From: Jiangella ureilytica
GTDB taxonomy: Bacteria; Actinomycetota; Actinomycetes; Jiangellales; Jiangellaceae
Assembly (NCBI RefSeq): GCF_004348545.1
Contig: NZ_SMKL01000049.1
Location: 1-45,037 of the forward strand
Direction of reading: 5' to 3'
DNA length: 45,037 nucleotides
This document shows positions 6,679 to 14,235 of this stretch, piece after piece. The notes under the pieces were generated by a model that saw only the letters and a list, made by a program, of their open reading frames with translations, had not been told where the DNA came from and ran no database searches. Numbering within the stretch: position 1 is the stretch's first letter; each line of letters begins with the position of its first letter. Made by a program: the position numbers and the translations under genes.

Positions 6679-9600
6679 ATGAAGAAGGACCTGTCCCGGC
6701 GCTCCGTCCTGCGCCTGGGGGCCCTGGCGGCCGCAGCCCCGGCAGTCGGCACCGTGGCGGCCGGGGCTGCCGGCGCCGCGACCGGCGGTGCCGCAGCGGC
6801 CGCCGGCGTGGCGGCCGGCCCGCTCGAGACCAGCCTGCCCAGCCTCCCCGTGGCGGACAGCTGGCAGGTGCGGCCGTTCACGCTGAGCCAGGTGACCCTG
6901 GGCGACGGCGTCTTCAAGGAGAAGCGGAACCGGCTGCTCAACTACGCCCGCGAGTACGGCCCCAGCGTCGTCAACGGCGTTCGCGACGACAAGCGCGGTC
7001 CCGACCGCATGCTGCGCAGCTTCCGCGTGACGGCCGGCCTGGACCACAAGGGCGTCAACCCGATCGGCAGCTGGGAGTCCCCCGACGGCAACCTGCGCGG
7101 CCACTTCAGCGGCCACTTCCTCACGCTGCTCGCGCAGTCGTGGGCGTCGACCGGTGAGCAGATCTTCAAGGACAAGCTCGACTACATGGTCAATGGGCTC
7201 GGCGAGTGCCAGGACGCGTTGGCCGCGCAGGCCGCGCAGCCGACCCCGCGGGTGGCGGGGCGCAACGGCACGGCCATCCGGTTCTCCGGCACCCCGAACG
7301 GCCACATCACCGGCGACGCCGACGTCATCAAGCTGCCGGCCGGGATCGTCGCCGGGCTGAGCGACTTCACCGTCGCCGCCTGGGTCAACCTGGCCGTCCG
7401 CGACGACAACGCGCGGCTGTTCGACTTCGGCCACCCCGGCGACGCGGCCTCGGACACGCTGTCGCGGATGTACCTGTCCGTGCACAACGGCGGTGGCCCG
7501 CGGTTCGGCATCACCACCAGCGGCTCGGCCGGCGAGCAGCGCATCGAGGCGACGACGGCGCTCACGGCGGGCCAGTGGGCGCACGTGGCGATCGTGAAGT
7601 CCGGCGGCACCGGCACCATCTACGTCAACGGGGTCGCGGCCGGGACGAGCGCGCTGAGCCTGTCGCCGTCGGACCTGGGCAGCACCTCGGACAACTGGAT
7701 CGGCCGGGCGCAGTACCCGCAGGTCAACATCAAGTTCCTGAACGGCCTGGTGGACGACTTCCAGATCTTCGGCCGCGGCCTGAGCCCCGAGGAGATCACC
7801 GCCGTCGTCGCCGACGCCGCGTCCGCCGGGGCCGACTCGCGGGTCGCCTGGTACCGCTTCGACGAGGCCCCGGGCCCGACGATCACCGACTCGTCCGGCA
7901 ACGGCCGGCACGGCGAGTTCTTCGGCGCCACCGACGGCCGCCGCCACCCCGGCTTCCTGTCTGCCTACACCGAGGCGCAGTTCATCAGGCTCGAGGAGTT
8001 CACCACTTACAGTGGCACCGGCATCTGGGCGCCGTACTACACGCTGCACAAGATCATGCGCGGACTCATCGACGCGCACCACCTGACCGGCAACGAGCGC
8101 GCCCTCGAGATCGTCAAGAAGATGGGCGACTGGGTGCACAGCCGGCTGTCCACGGTCTCGCGCGACCGCCTCAACCGCATGTGGTCGCTGCACATCGCCG
8201 GCGAGTACGGCGGGTCGAACGAGAACCTGGCGCACCTCGCCGCCATCGAGACCGACCCCGAGCGGTCGGCCCGGTATCTCGTCGCCGCCAAGGCGTTCGA
8301 CAACCGGCGCACCGTCCTGCCGGCCGCCATCGAGGACCGCGACGTCCTGACCGGCATCCACGTCAACCAGCACGTGCCGCAGTTCACCGGCTACCTGCGC
8401 ATCTACGAGCAGGACACCGAGGCCAACGCCGAGTACTACACCGCGGCCCAGAACTTCTGGAACATGATCATCCCGCAGCGGATGTTCAGCCACGGCTCGG
8501 CCGGCGGCCAGTACGGCGCCGCGCCCGGCCGTCCGGCGAACACCAACCCGGAGCTGTTCCAGCCGCGCGGCGACATCTCCGAGTCGCTGCACTACCAGAG
8601 CGCCACCTCGGGCTCCTCGAGCGGCGGCGGCGAGACCTGCTCGACGTACAACCTGCTCAAGCTGACCCGCAACCTGTACTTCCACGACCCGGACCCGGCG
8701 TTCATGGACTACTACGAGCGCGGGCTCACCAATCACATCCTGGGCTCGCGCCGCGACAACGACAGCGCCAGCGACCCGCAGGTGACGTACTTCCTGCCGG
8801 CCCACCCCGGCGCCACCCGCGGCTTCGGCAACAACGGCACCTGCTGCGGCGGCACCGGCATGGAGAACCACACGAAGTACCAGGAGACCATCTACGCGCA
8901 GTCGGCCGACGGCTCGACGCTGTACGTGAACCTCTACATCGCCTCGACCCTGACCTGGGCGGAGAAGGGCTTCACCGTCACCCAGGTGACGGACTTCCCG
9001 CGCCAGGACTCGACGTCGGTCACGATCGACGGCAGCGGCCCGCTGAAGGTGCTGCTACGGGTGCCGTTCTGGGCGACGCGCGGCTTCACGATCAAGGTCA
9101 ACGGCGCCGCAGTGGCAGGCACGCCCGAGCCGGGGACGTACTTCGCCCTGGACCGCACCTGGGCGGCCGGCGACCGCATCGACATCTCGATGCCGTTCGG
9201 CCTGCGTACCGAGCGCGCGCTGGACGACCCTCAGGTCGAGAGCATCTTCAACGGCCCGGTGGTGCTGCCGGCGCTCAACGCCCAGCGGGCGTGGCGGACC
9301 TTCTCGTTCTACTCCCGGCTCAAGCTCGACGGCGACCTCACTGCCGCCGTCACGCCCCTGGAGGAGCCGAACTTCTTCGCCACGCACGGCCACACGCTGC
9401 GCCCGCTCTACGTCGGCATCAACGAGGCGCACCACGTGTACTACAAGCGGGTCGAGCCGAAGGTCGTGTTCGGCTCGATCGACTCGGGCGTCTCCAACGA
9501 GGCCCGCGACGACGACGGCGACAGCTTCCTGGACAAGGTCTGGGCGGCGGCGCCCTTCCAGGGCCACGGCGAGTTCGTCGCCCGCGTCGAGGCGGTCGCG

Positions 9601-9696
9601 TCGGACTGGCAGGCGGCCGGCCGGTTCACCCGCCGCGAGCGGCAGAACGTCATCGTCGCGGCCTCGAAGGCGCAGTCGGAGCTCCGCGTGGAGTGA
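6679..9696 (+). CDS. Secreted beta-L-arabinofuranosidase (GH127/DUF1680) with inserted LamG-like domain
   Basis: A 1005-residue extracellular glycoside hydrolase. A Tat signal opens the protein (SRRSVLRLG at about residues 6-14, then an Ala-rich core). The catalytic (alpha/alpha)6 region begins near residue 60, is interrupted at about residues 187-424, and resumes with HPGFLSAYTEAQFIRLEEF. The interruption is a LamG/concanavalin-like beta-sandwich (FTVAAWVNL, WAHVAIVKSGG, GLVDDFQIFGRGLS, VAWYRFDE). The zinc/nucleophile set of GH127 is present: Glu652 and Cys654 in GETCSTYN, and Cys722-Cys723 in GTCCGG. It probably releases L-arabinofuranose from plant glycans or glycoproteins. The upstream GTTACCGGTAAC operator ties it to the LacI/importer locus. 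GGAGA precedes the ATG. GH146 or another DUF1680 branch cannot be excluded. Confidence 0.85.
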   Translation: MKKDLSRRSVLRLGALAAAAPAVGTVAAGAAGAATGGAAAAAGVAAGPLETSLPSLPVADSWQVRPFTLSQVTLGDGVFKEKRNRLLNYAREYGPSVVNGVRDDKRGPDRMLRSFRVTAGLDHKGVNPIGSWESPDGNLRGHFSGHFLTLLAQSWASTGEQIFKDKLDYMVNGLGECQDALAAQAAQPTPRVAGRNGTAIRFSGTPNGHITGDADVIKLPAGIVAGLSDFTVAAWVNLAVRDDNARLFDFGHPGDAASDTLSRMYLSVHNGGGPRFGITTSGSAGEQRIEATTALTAGQWAHVAIVKSGGTGTIYVNGVAAGTSALSLSPSDLGSTSDNWIGRAQYPQVNIKFLNGLVDDFQIFGRGLSPEEITAVVADAASAGADSRVAWYRFDEAPGPTITDSSGNGRHGEFFGATDGRRHPGFLSAYTEAQFIRLEEFTTYSGTGIWAPYYTLHKIMRGLIDAHHLTGNERALEIVKKMGDWVHSRLSTVSRDRLNRMWSLHIAGEYGGSNENLAHLAAIETDPERSARYLVAAKAFDNRRTVLPAAIEDRDVLTGIHVNQHVPQFTGYLRIYEQDTEANAEYYTAAQNFWNMIIPQRMFSHGSAGGQYGAAPGRPANTNPELFQPRGDISESLHYQSATSGSSSGGGETCSTYNLLKLTRNLYFHDPDPAFMDYYERGLTNHILGSRRDNDSASDPQVTYFLPAHPGATRGFGNNGTCCGGTGMENHTKYQETIYAQSADGSTLYVNLYIASTLTWAEKGFTVTQVTDFPRQDSTSVTIDGSGPLKVLLRVPFWATRGFTIKVNGAAVAGTPEPGTYFALDRTWAAGDRIDISMPFGLRTERALDDPQVESIFNGPVVLPALNAQRAWRTFSFYSRLKLDGDLTAAVTPLEEPNFFATHGHTLRPLYVGINEAHHVYYKRVEPKVVFGSIDSGVSNEARDDDGDSFLDKVWAAAPFQGHGEFVARVEAVASDWQAAGRFTRRERQNVIVAASKAQSELRVE

Positions 9697-9715
9697 CCGC
9701 GCCCACCTGATCAGG

Positions 9716-9762
9716 CGGAGGTGCGCCGGCCCGGGACCGCAGCCCGGGCCGGGGTACCTCCG
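9716..9762. terminator. Bidirectional hairpin terminator
   Basis: A 20-base arm at 9716-9735 pairs with 9743-9762 at 17 of 20 positions (CGGAGGT at the base, CCGGCCCGGG at the top) across a 7-base loop. It lies between the convergent arabinofuranosidase and tetR genes and abuts the tetR stop codon, so it can serve both. Confidence 0.75.
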
Positions 9763-10407
9763 TCACTCCTTCCGGGGTCCGTAGGCCGCCAGGAAGACGT
9801 CGGCGGCGCTGTCGGCGAGGTGCTCCAGCTCGTCCGGGGGCGTCACCGCGGAGGAGCCGGCGAACATCATCCGGTTCATCGGCTTGTACATGACGAGCCC
9901 GGCGAAGTGGTAGGCCGCCAGGGTGGGGTCGGGCAGCTCGCGCAGCAGGCCGCGGCCGGCCATGCGCTCCATCGCCTCGCCCAGCAGCACCAGCGACGGG
10001 TGGAAGGCCTGCTGCCACCAGGTGCCGGACACGTCGGGGAACCGGTCGGCCTCGGCGATGACCAGCCGCCGGAGCTGGAGCACCTCGGGCCGGCTGAGGC
10101 TCTGCAGGAGCTGGCGGCCGACGTCGCGGAGCGCGGGCAGCGGATCGGTGGCGTCGTCGAGCGTCGCGTACGCGCGGGCGAGCTGGTCGCCCAGCACCGA
10201 CGTGCGGCCGAGGATGATCTCGGCGAACAGGTGCTCCTTGTCGGCGAACTGCTTGTAGACCGTCTGCTTGGACACCGCCGCCTTGGCGGCCACCTGGTCC
10301 ATGCTGGCCCCGATGTAGCCGTGCTGCAGGAACACCTCGGCCGCCGCCTCGATGATGGCCCGCCGTTTGCGCGCTGTGCGGCCTTCCTCGACGTCCTCCA
10401 GAACCAC
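9763..10407 (-). CDS. TetR/AcrR family transcriptional regulator
   Basis: A 214-residue TetR repressor. The N-terminal helix-turn-helix (about residues 18-62) reads ARKRRAIIEAAAEVFLQHGY followed by the SKQTVYKQFADKEHLF recognition segment. The C-terminal ligand domain is of the AefR-like type (YHFAGLVMYKPMNRMMF). The start codon is GTG at 10407 with GAGGA upstream. It is divergent from the alpha/beta hydrolase gene; the 115-base gap holds a paired palindromic operator, so autoregulation plus control of the hydrolase/reductase pair is likely. The inducer is unknown. Confidence 0.88.
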   Translation of the reverse strand: MVLEDVEEGRTARKRRAIIEAAAEVFLQHGYIGASMDQVAAKAAVSKQTVYKQFADKEHLFAEIILGRTSVLGDQLARAYATLDDATDPLPALRDVGRQLLQSLSRPEVLQLRRLVIAEADRFPDVSGTWWQQAFHPSLVLLGEAMERMAGRGLLRELPDPTLAAYHFAGLVMYKPMNRMMFAGSSAVTPPDELEHLADSAADVFLAAYGPRKE

Positions 10408-10436
10408 GGTTCCTCCTCGGTCGCTGCCAACAGAGT

Positions 10437-10478
10437 ACTAGACAGTTCCGTACTCGTGTGAGTACTGTACCGTCTAGT
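10437..10478. promoter_or_regulatory. Paired TetR operator in the divergent promoter
   Basis: A 42-base symmetric region. TAGACAGTTCCGTACT (10439-10454) and AGTACTGTACCGTCTA (10461-10476) are the same 16-base site in opposite orientations, matching at 13 of 16 positions. Outer arms ACTAGAC/GTCTAGT are perfect and inner arms GTACTC/GAGTAC flank a GTGT centre. The position between tetR and the hydrolase fits a site bound by the local TetR protein, possibly as two dimers. Confidence 0.7.
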
Positions 10479-10522
10479 TCTAATCCACCGCATCGCACAC
10501 CCCGAGATCGAGGAGTACGGAC

Positions 10523-11332
10523 ATGAGCACGGTCACCTCCAAGGACGGCACCACCATCGCCTTCGACGCCGTCGGCAGCGGCCGGCCGCTGATCATGATC
10601 GACGGCGCCACGGCCTACCGCGCCGTGAACCCGCTGAACGCCCAGACCGGAGAGCTGCTGGCCGACGAGTTCCGCACCTACGCCTACGACCGCCGCGGCC
10701 GCGGCGAGAGCACCGACACCGCGCCGTACGCGATCGAGCGTGAGATCGAGGACGTCGCCGCGCTGGTCGAGGACGCCGGCGGCGGCCCGGCCGTCATCTT
10801 CGGCTGGTCCTCCGGCGGCGTCCTGGCCCTGGACGTGGCCGCATCCGGCCTGGTGCCGGTCAGCCACGTCGCGGTGTTCGAGCCGCCGTTCGTCGTCGAC
10901 GACACCCGCCCGCCGCTGCCGTCCGACTACGTCGAGAAGCTCGACGCCGCCGTCGCCGCCGGGGACCCGGGCGAGGCGGTCGCGATCTTCATGACCGACG
11001 CCTCCGGCGGCAGCCGCGAGGACGTCGAGGGTCTGAAGCAGAGCGACTTCTGGCCGATCATGCTGGGCATCGCGCCCACCATCGCCTACGACGGCCGCAT
11101 CATGGGCACGACGATGTCCGGCAACCCGCTGCCGGCCGACCGCTGGGCGTCGATCACCGTTCCCGTCCTGGCCATGCACGGCATCGACACCTGGCCGACG
11201 CTGATCCCGGGCCCGAAGGCGCTGGCCGAGCTGCTGCCGACGGCGACGCTGAAGCCGGTGCCGGGCGAGAACCACGCCACCACCCCCGAGGTGCTCGCGC
11301 CCACGCTGCGCGAGTTCGTGCGGGAGGCCTGA
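10523..11332 (+). CDS. Alpha/beta fold hydrolase
   Basis: A 269-residue single-domain hydrolase. The nucleophile elbow is G-W-S-S-G with Ser96, the catalytic His is His251 (ENHATTP), and the acid is probably Asp in MHGIDTW. An oxyanion-side segment YDRRGRGES is typical of the family. GAGGAG precedes the ATG at 10523. The next gene starts two bases after its stop, so they form an operon, very likely repressed by the divergent TetR protein. The substrate cannot be told from sequence. Confidence 0.85.
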   Translation: MSTVTSKDGTTIAFDAVGSGRPLIMIDGATAYRAVNPLNAQTGELLADEFRTYAYDRRGRGESTDTAPYAIEREIEDVAALVEDAGGGPAVIFGWSSGGVLALDVAASGLVPVSHVAVFEPPFVVDDTRPPLPSDYVEKLDAAVAAGDPGEAVAIFMTDASGGSREDVEGLKQSDFWPIMLGIAPTIAYDGRIMGTTMSGNPLPADRWASITVPVLAMHGIDTWPTLIPGPKALAELLPTATLKPVPGENHATTPEVLAPTLREFVREA

Positions 11333-11334
11333 CC

Positions 11335-11901
11335 GTGGGCCGCATCGTCGTCACCGAGTTCATCAGCCTCGACGGAGTCGTGCAGGCGCCCGGCGGCGAG
11401 GACTTCGAGTACCAGAACTGGAGCTTCGAGTTCGACCGCGGAGACGAGGGCGAGCAGTTCAAGACCGACGAGGCGCTCGCCGGCGAGGCGCTGTTGCTCG
11501 GCCGCGTGACGTACGAGGGCTTCGCCGACGCCTGGCCCAAGGAGGAGGGCGTCCTGGCCGACAAGCTGAACGGCATGCGCAAGTACGTCGTCTCCAGCAC
11601 GCTCACCGACCCGATGTGGAACAACACCCAGGTGATCAGCGGCGACGTCGCCACCGAGGTCGCGAGGCTCAAGGACGAGGTCGACGGCGAGCTGCAGGTC
11701 GCCGGCAGCATCCGGCTGGCGCAGGAGCTCCTCGAGCGCGACCTCGTCGACGGGCTGCACCTCATGACGTATCCGGTGCTGCTCGGCCACGGCCGCAAGC
11801 TGTTCGGCGAGACCCCCGACCGGACGCGGTGGCGGCTGACGGAGTCGCGTCCCGTCGGCGAGGGCGTCCTCATCACCCTGTTCGAGCGGGACCGTGCCTA
11901 G
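11335..11901 (+). CDS. Dihydrofolate reductase family protein (RibD C-terminal-like)
   Basis: A 188-residue protein of the RibD-C/YyaP-like reductase family, opening with the typical strand IVVTEFISLDGVVQAPGG and containing the NADPH-binding region LLLGRVTYEGFADAWP and the segment GSIRLAQELLERDLVDGLHLMTYPVLLGHG. The start is GTG two bases after the hydrolase stop. It is not a housekeeping folA or ribD. Its coupling to the hydrolase and TetR gene suggests a shared small-molecule stress or detoxification role (inferred). Confidence 0.83.
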   Translation: MGRIVVTEFISLDGVVQAPGGEDFEYQNWSFEFDRGDEGEQFKTDEALAGEALLLGRVTYEGFADAWPKEEGVLADKLNGMRKYVVSSTLTDPMWNNTQVISGDVATEVARLKDEVDGELQVAGSIRLAQELLERDLVDGLHLMTYPVLLGHGRKLFGETPDRTRWRLTESRPVGEGVLITLFERDRA

Positions 11902-11910
11902 AGTGGTCGC

Positions 11911-12105
11911 ATGAGTGACGATCCTGTCGGCGTGGTGATCCGCTGGGAGGACGCGGGTGGCGAGTGGCGTGTCGTCGCCCGCACGGCGACCACGGCCACC
12001 GTCGCCCTCTGCCGCTGCGACGGCGGAGAGGAGGTCGACCGGTTCACCTCCGCCGACCCGGCGCTGCTGGACTTCCTGGCCGCCCGCCGCAGCGGCTCGG
12101 ACTAA
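11911..12105 (+). CDS. Conserved hypothetical small protein
   Basis: A 64-residue acidic protein (GVVIRWEDAGGEWRVVAR, then LCRCDGGEEVDRF, ending in an LLDFLAARR helix). It starts nine bases after the RibD-like gene. Codon use matches the neighbours and the pattern looks like a small beta-sheet protein. I recognise no function. Its TAA stop overlaps the TAG stop of the convergent nucleotidyltransferase gene. Confidence 0.62.
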   Translation: MSDDPVGVVIRWEDAGGEWRVVARTATTATVALCRCDGGEEVDRFTSADPALLDFLAARRSGSD

Positions 12106-12845
12106 CCCCGGTTCAGCGCGCGGAGCGGGCCGGAGAGCCGGTCGGCGAGGGCGGGATCGACGTGGGTGGCCTCGGTGAGCAGGGCCTCGGTCGCGGCGGC
12201 GAACGCGCGGCGCAGGGTGGCGTCGTCGAGCCCGCCGACGAGGGAACCCAGCAGAGGCTCGAGTACGGCCGGCGGCAACCGGTCGACGCCGCGGCCCTGC
12301 CAGGCGGGGAGGTCGTGATGGAGGCAGGCCAGTGCGATCACCTGCTCGCGCAGCCCGTCGATCATGTGCACCGCCTGCCAGGCCCGGCCGCGCTCGATGC
12401 TCGACCGCGCGTGCAGGGCGTACAGCCAGCCCATGCTGACCAGCCCGGCGGCCTCGGGCGGCGCGGCCGCCGGCTGCTCGCGGGCGGTGCCGAACAGCAG
12501 CCGGAACGTGGGGGCGATGGCGCCGAACTCCGCGGCCGGCGCGAACGCGACATCCACCTGCAACGTGTTGGCCAGCAGGAACACCCGATAGATCGTGCCG
12601 TCGCGCGGGACGTCGTGGTGGGCGACGGCGCCGTGCGCGTCGTACATCGCCGCGGTCCAGCCGGCGATGACCGCGGCCTGGTCGGCGCCCTCGGCGAGGC
12701 CGAACGCGAGATCGATGTCGGACCAGCGGTCCTCGGCACCCGCGGCGGCGGACCCCGTCAGTGCAACGCCCTCGATGCGGTCGTCGGCACGAGCGGCGGC
12801 GATCAGCGTGTCGCGCAGCGCCGAGCGCTCGTCCGGAGTGAACAC
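12102..12845 (-). CDS. Nucleotidyltransferase domain protein
   Basis: A 247-residue protein with the polymerase-beta-like motif GS-x10-SDIDL (LTGSAAAGAEDRWSDIDLAF, about residues 29-48) and a further acidic strand QVDVAF. A helical C-terminal half follows, as in aminoglycoside adenylyltransferase-like proteins. The start is GTG. It could modify an aminoglycoside or be one of the many uncharacterised chromosomal members; sequence alone does not support a resistance call. The SDR gene ends 17 bases upstream on the same strand. Confidence 0.75.
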   Translation of the reverse strand: MFTPDERSALRDTLIAAARADDRIEGVALTGSAAAGAEDRWSDIDLAFGLAEGADQAAVIAGWTAAMYDAHGAVAHHDVPRDGTIYRVFLLANTLQVDVAFAPAAEFGAIAPTFRLLFGTAREQPAAAPPEAAGLVSMGWLYALHARSSIERGRAWQAVHMIDGLREQVIALACLHHDLPAWQGRGVDRLPPAVLEPLLGSLVGGLDDATLRRAFAAATEALLTEATHVDPALADRLSGPLRALNRG

Positions 12846-12861
12846 GACTGGTCAGACTACG

Positions 12862-13635
12862 TCAGCCGAACACCCAGCCACCGTCGACGGTGAGCACCTG
12901 GCCGGTGACGAACGCGCTCTCGTCGCTCGCGAGGTAGACGAAGGTGCCGGTGAGGTCGTCGGCGTTCCCTCGGCGTTTGAGCGCCTGTACGGCGGTGATC
13001 TGCGCGAACACGGCGTCGGCGTCGGGATCGAGCTCCTGTTCGTGCTCGGTGCGGATGGCGCCGGGCATGACGGCGTTGACGCGGACGCCGTCGGGCCCGG
13101 CCTCGCGGGCGAGTGCCCGGGTGAGGCCGATGATGCCGGCCTTGCTGGCGGTGTAGTGCAGCGCGCCGGTCTGTCCGGTGCGGGCCATGACGCTGCTGAC
13201 GGTGATGATCGAGCCGCGGCCGCCGGCGACGAGGTCGGGGTAGGCGGCGCGGGCGAGCAGCCAGCTCGCCCGCAGGTTGACGGCGAACACGCGGTCCCAG
13301 TCGGCGACGGTGATGTCTCGCCACGGCGTGCGAGCCGAGAGCGCGGCGTTCGCCACCACGATGTCGAGCGGGCCGAGGTGGGCGCGGGTGCCGGACACGA
13401 GGTCGTCGACGGCGGCGGGGTCGGCGAGGTCGGCGCCGAGGGCGACGGCCTTCGTGCCGGCCGTGCGCAGCTGCGCGGCGAGGTCCTCGGCCGGTCCGGA
13501 CATGGCGGCCACGGGCTCGTGCGCCAGCGCGAGGGAGGCGCCCTCGGCGGCGAACGCCCGGGCCACGGCCGCGCCGATGCCCCGGGAGGCGCCGGTGACC
13601 AGTGCCACCCGCCCCGCCAACCGGCCGTGGTCCAT
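12862..13635 (-). CDS. SDR family oxidoreductase
   Basis: A 257-residue classical short-chain dehydrogenase. The cofactor motif TGASRGIG is near residue 15, NAA follows at the fourth strand (VVANAALS), catalytic Ser lies in ITVSSVMA and Tyr/Lys in YTASKAG. The C-terminus ends VLTVDGGWVFG. GGAG with eight-base spacing supports the ATG at 13635. The substrate is unknown. It is probably co-transcribed with the nucleotidyltransferase gene downstream. Confidence 0.86.
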   Translation of the reverse strand: MDHGRLAGRVALVTGASRGIGAAVARAFAAEGASLALAHEPVAAMSGPAEDLAAQLRTAGTKAVALGADLADPAAVDDLVSGTRAHLGPLDIVVANAALSARTPWRDITVADWDRVFAVNLRASWLLARAAYPDLVAGGRGSIITVSSVMARTGQTGALHYTASKAGIIGLTRALAREAGPDGVRVNAVMPGAIRTEHEQELDPDADAVFAQITAVQALKRRGNADDLTGTFVYLASDESAFVTGQVLTVDGGWVFG

Positions 13636-13740
13636 TCCTCGCGCTCCGTTTCAGCAGACGCAACGGTCGGTTCGAATTGTCCGCAGCGCGACTATCCGGT
13701 GTCAACCGGAACGGCCTCGGAGCGCCGGAGGCGTGCGGAG

Positions 13741-14226
13741 CTAGCGGGGCGTGCGGTCGGCCAGCAGCGCCGCCACGCCGGGCGCGACCGGCCGCCACGC
13801 TCCGTCGCTCCAGCTCAGGGTGCCGGTGTGCACCCAGACGACCGGGTGGTCGCCGTCGCCGTCGCCGTCGCCGGCTCGGGCGCCGGCTCGGGCGTCGGCT
13901 CGGGCGTCGAGGCACCACGCTCCGCCACCGCCGTCGAGCGCGATCGGGACGGCGGCGGGCATGTAGCTGTCGAACGCGTAGCCCTCGTAGTGCGCCGGCA
14001 TCCGGCTGCCGAGCCACTCGAACTCGACCTCGGCGCCGTCGACGGTCCGGACACAGGACTCGACACCGGCGGACAGCAGGGCGGCCAGCGCCGGCGGCAG
14101 CCGGAACGGCCCGCCACGGCCGAGCAACCGACCCAGCTCGCGCTCGACGGCGGCCAGCGCGTCCGCGGGCACGGCGGCCCCCGTGTCGACGACGTCGAAG
14201 CCGGCCGCCCAGGGTCGCCCGCTCAT
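13741..14226 (-). CDS. SMI1/KNR4 (SUKH)-like protein with low-complexity insert
   Basis: A 161-residue protein. An N-terminal segment (VERELGRLLGRGGPFRLPPALAALLS) and a later PIALDGGGGAWCLD strand-turn resemble the SUKH fold, whose members often act as immunity proteins or protein-interaction modules. Between WCLD and VVWVHTG lies a repeat-encoded stretch (ADARAGARAG then DGDGDGDG) that looks like an expanded surface loop. The family call is tentative. No toxin gene is adjacent, so an immunity role is not supported by context. Confidence 0.55.
   Translation of the reverse strand: MSGRPWAAGFDVVDTGAAVPADALAAVERELGRLLGRGGPFRLPPALAALLSAGVESCVRTVDGAEVEFEWLGSRMPAHYEGYAFDSYMPAAVPIALDGGGGAWCLDARADARAGARAGDGDGDGDHPVVWVHTGTLSWSDGAWRPVAPGVAALLADRTPR
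13849..13911. repeat. Coding microsatellite-like repeat in the SUKH-like gene
   Basis: About four GTCGCC units are followed by three copies of a 12-base GGCTCGGGCG(C/T)C unit. On the coding strand these give alternating Asp-Gly and Ala-Arg/Ala-Gly residues. Units are multiples of three, so length changes keep the frame. Confidence 0.7.
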
Positions 14227-14235
14227 GCCACCACG

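Noticed and set aside
12102-12845. Aminoglycoside resistance gene
   Set aside because: The nucleotidyltransferase motif is shared by many chromosomal proteins and there is no mobile context or specific match to a resistance family.
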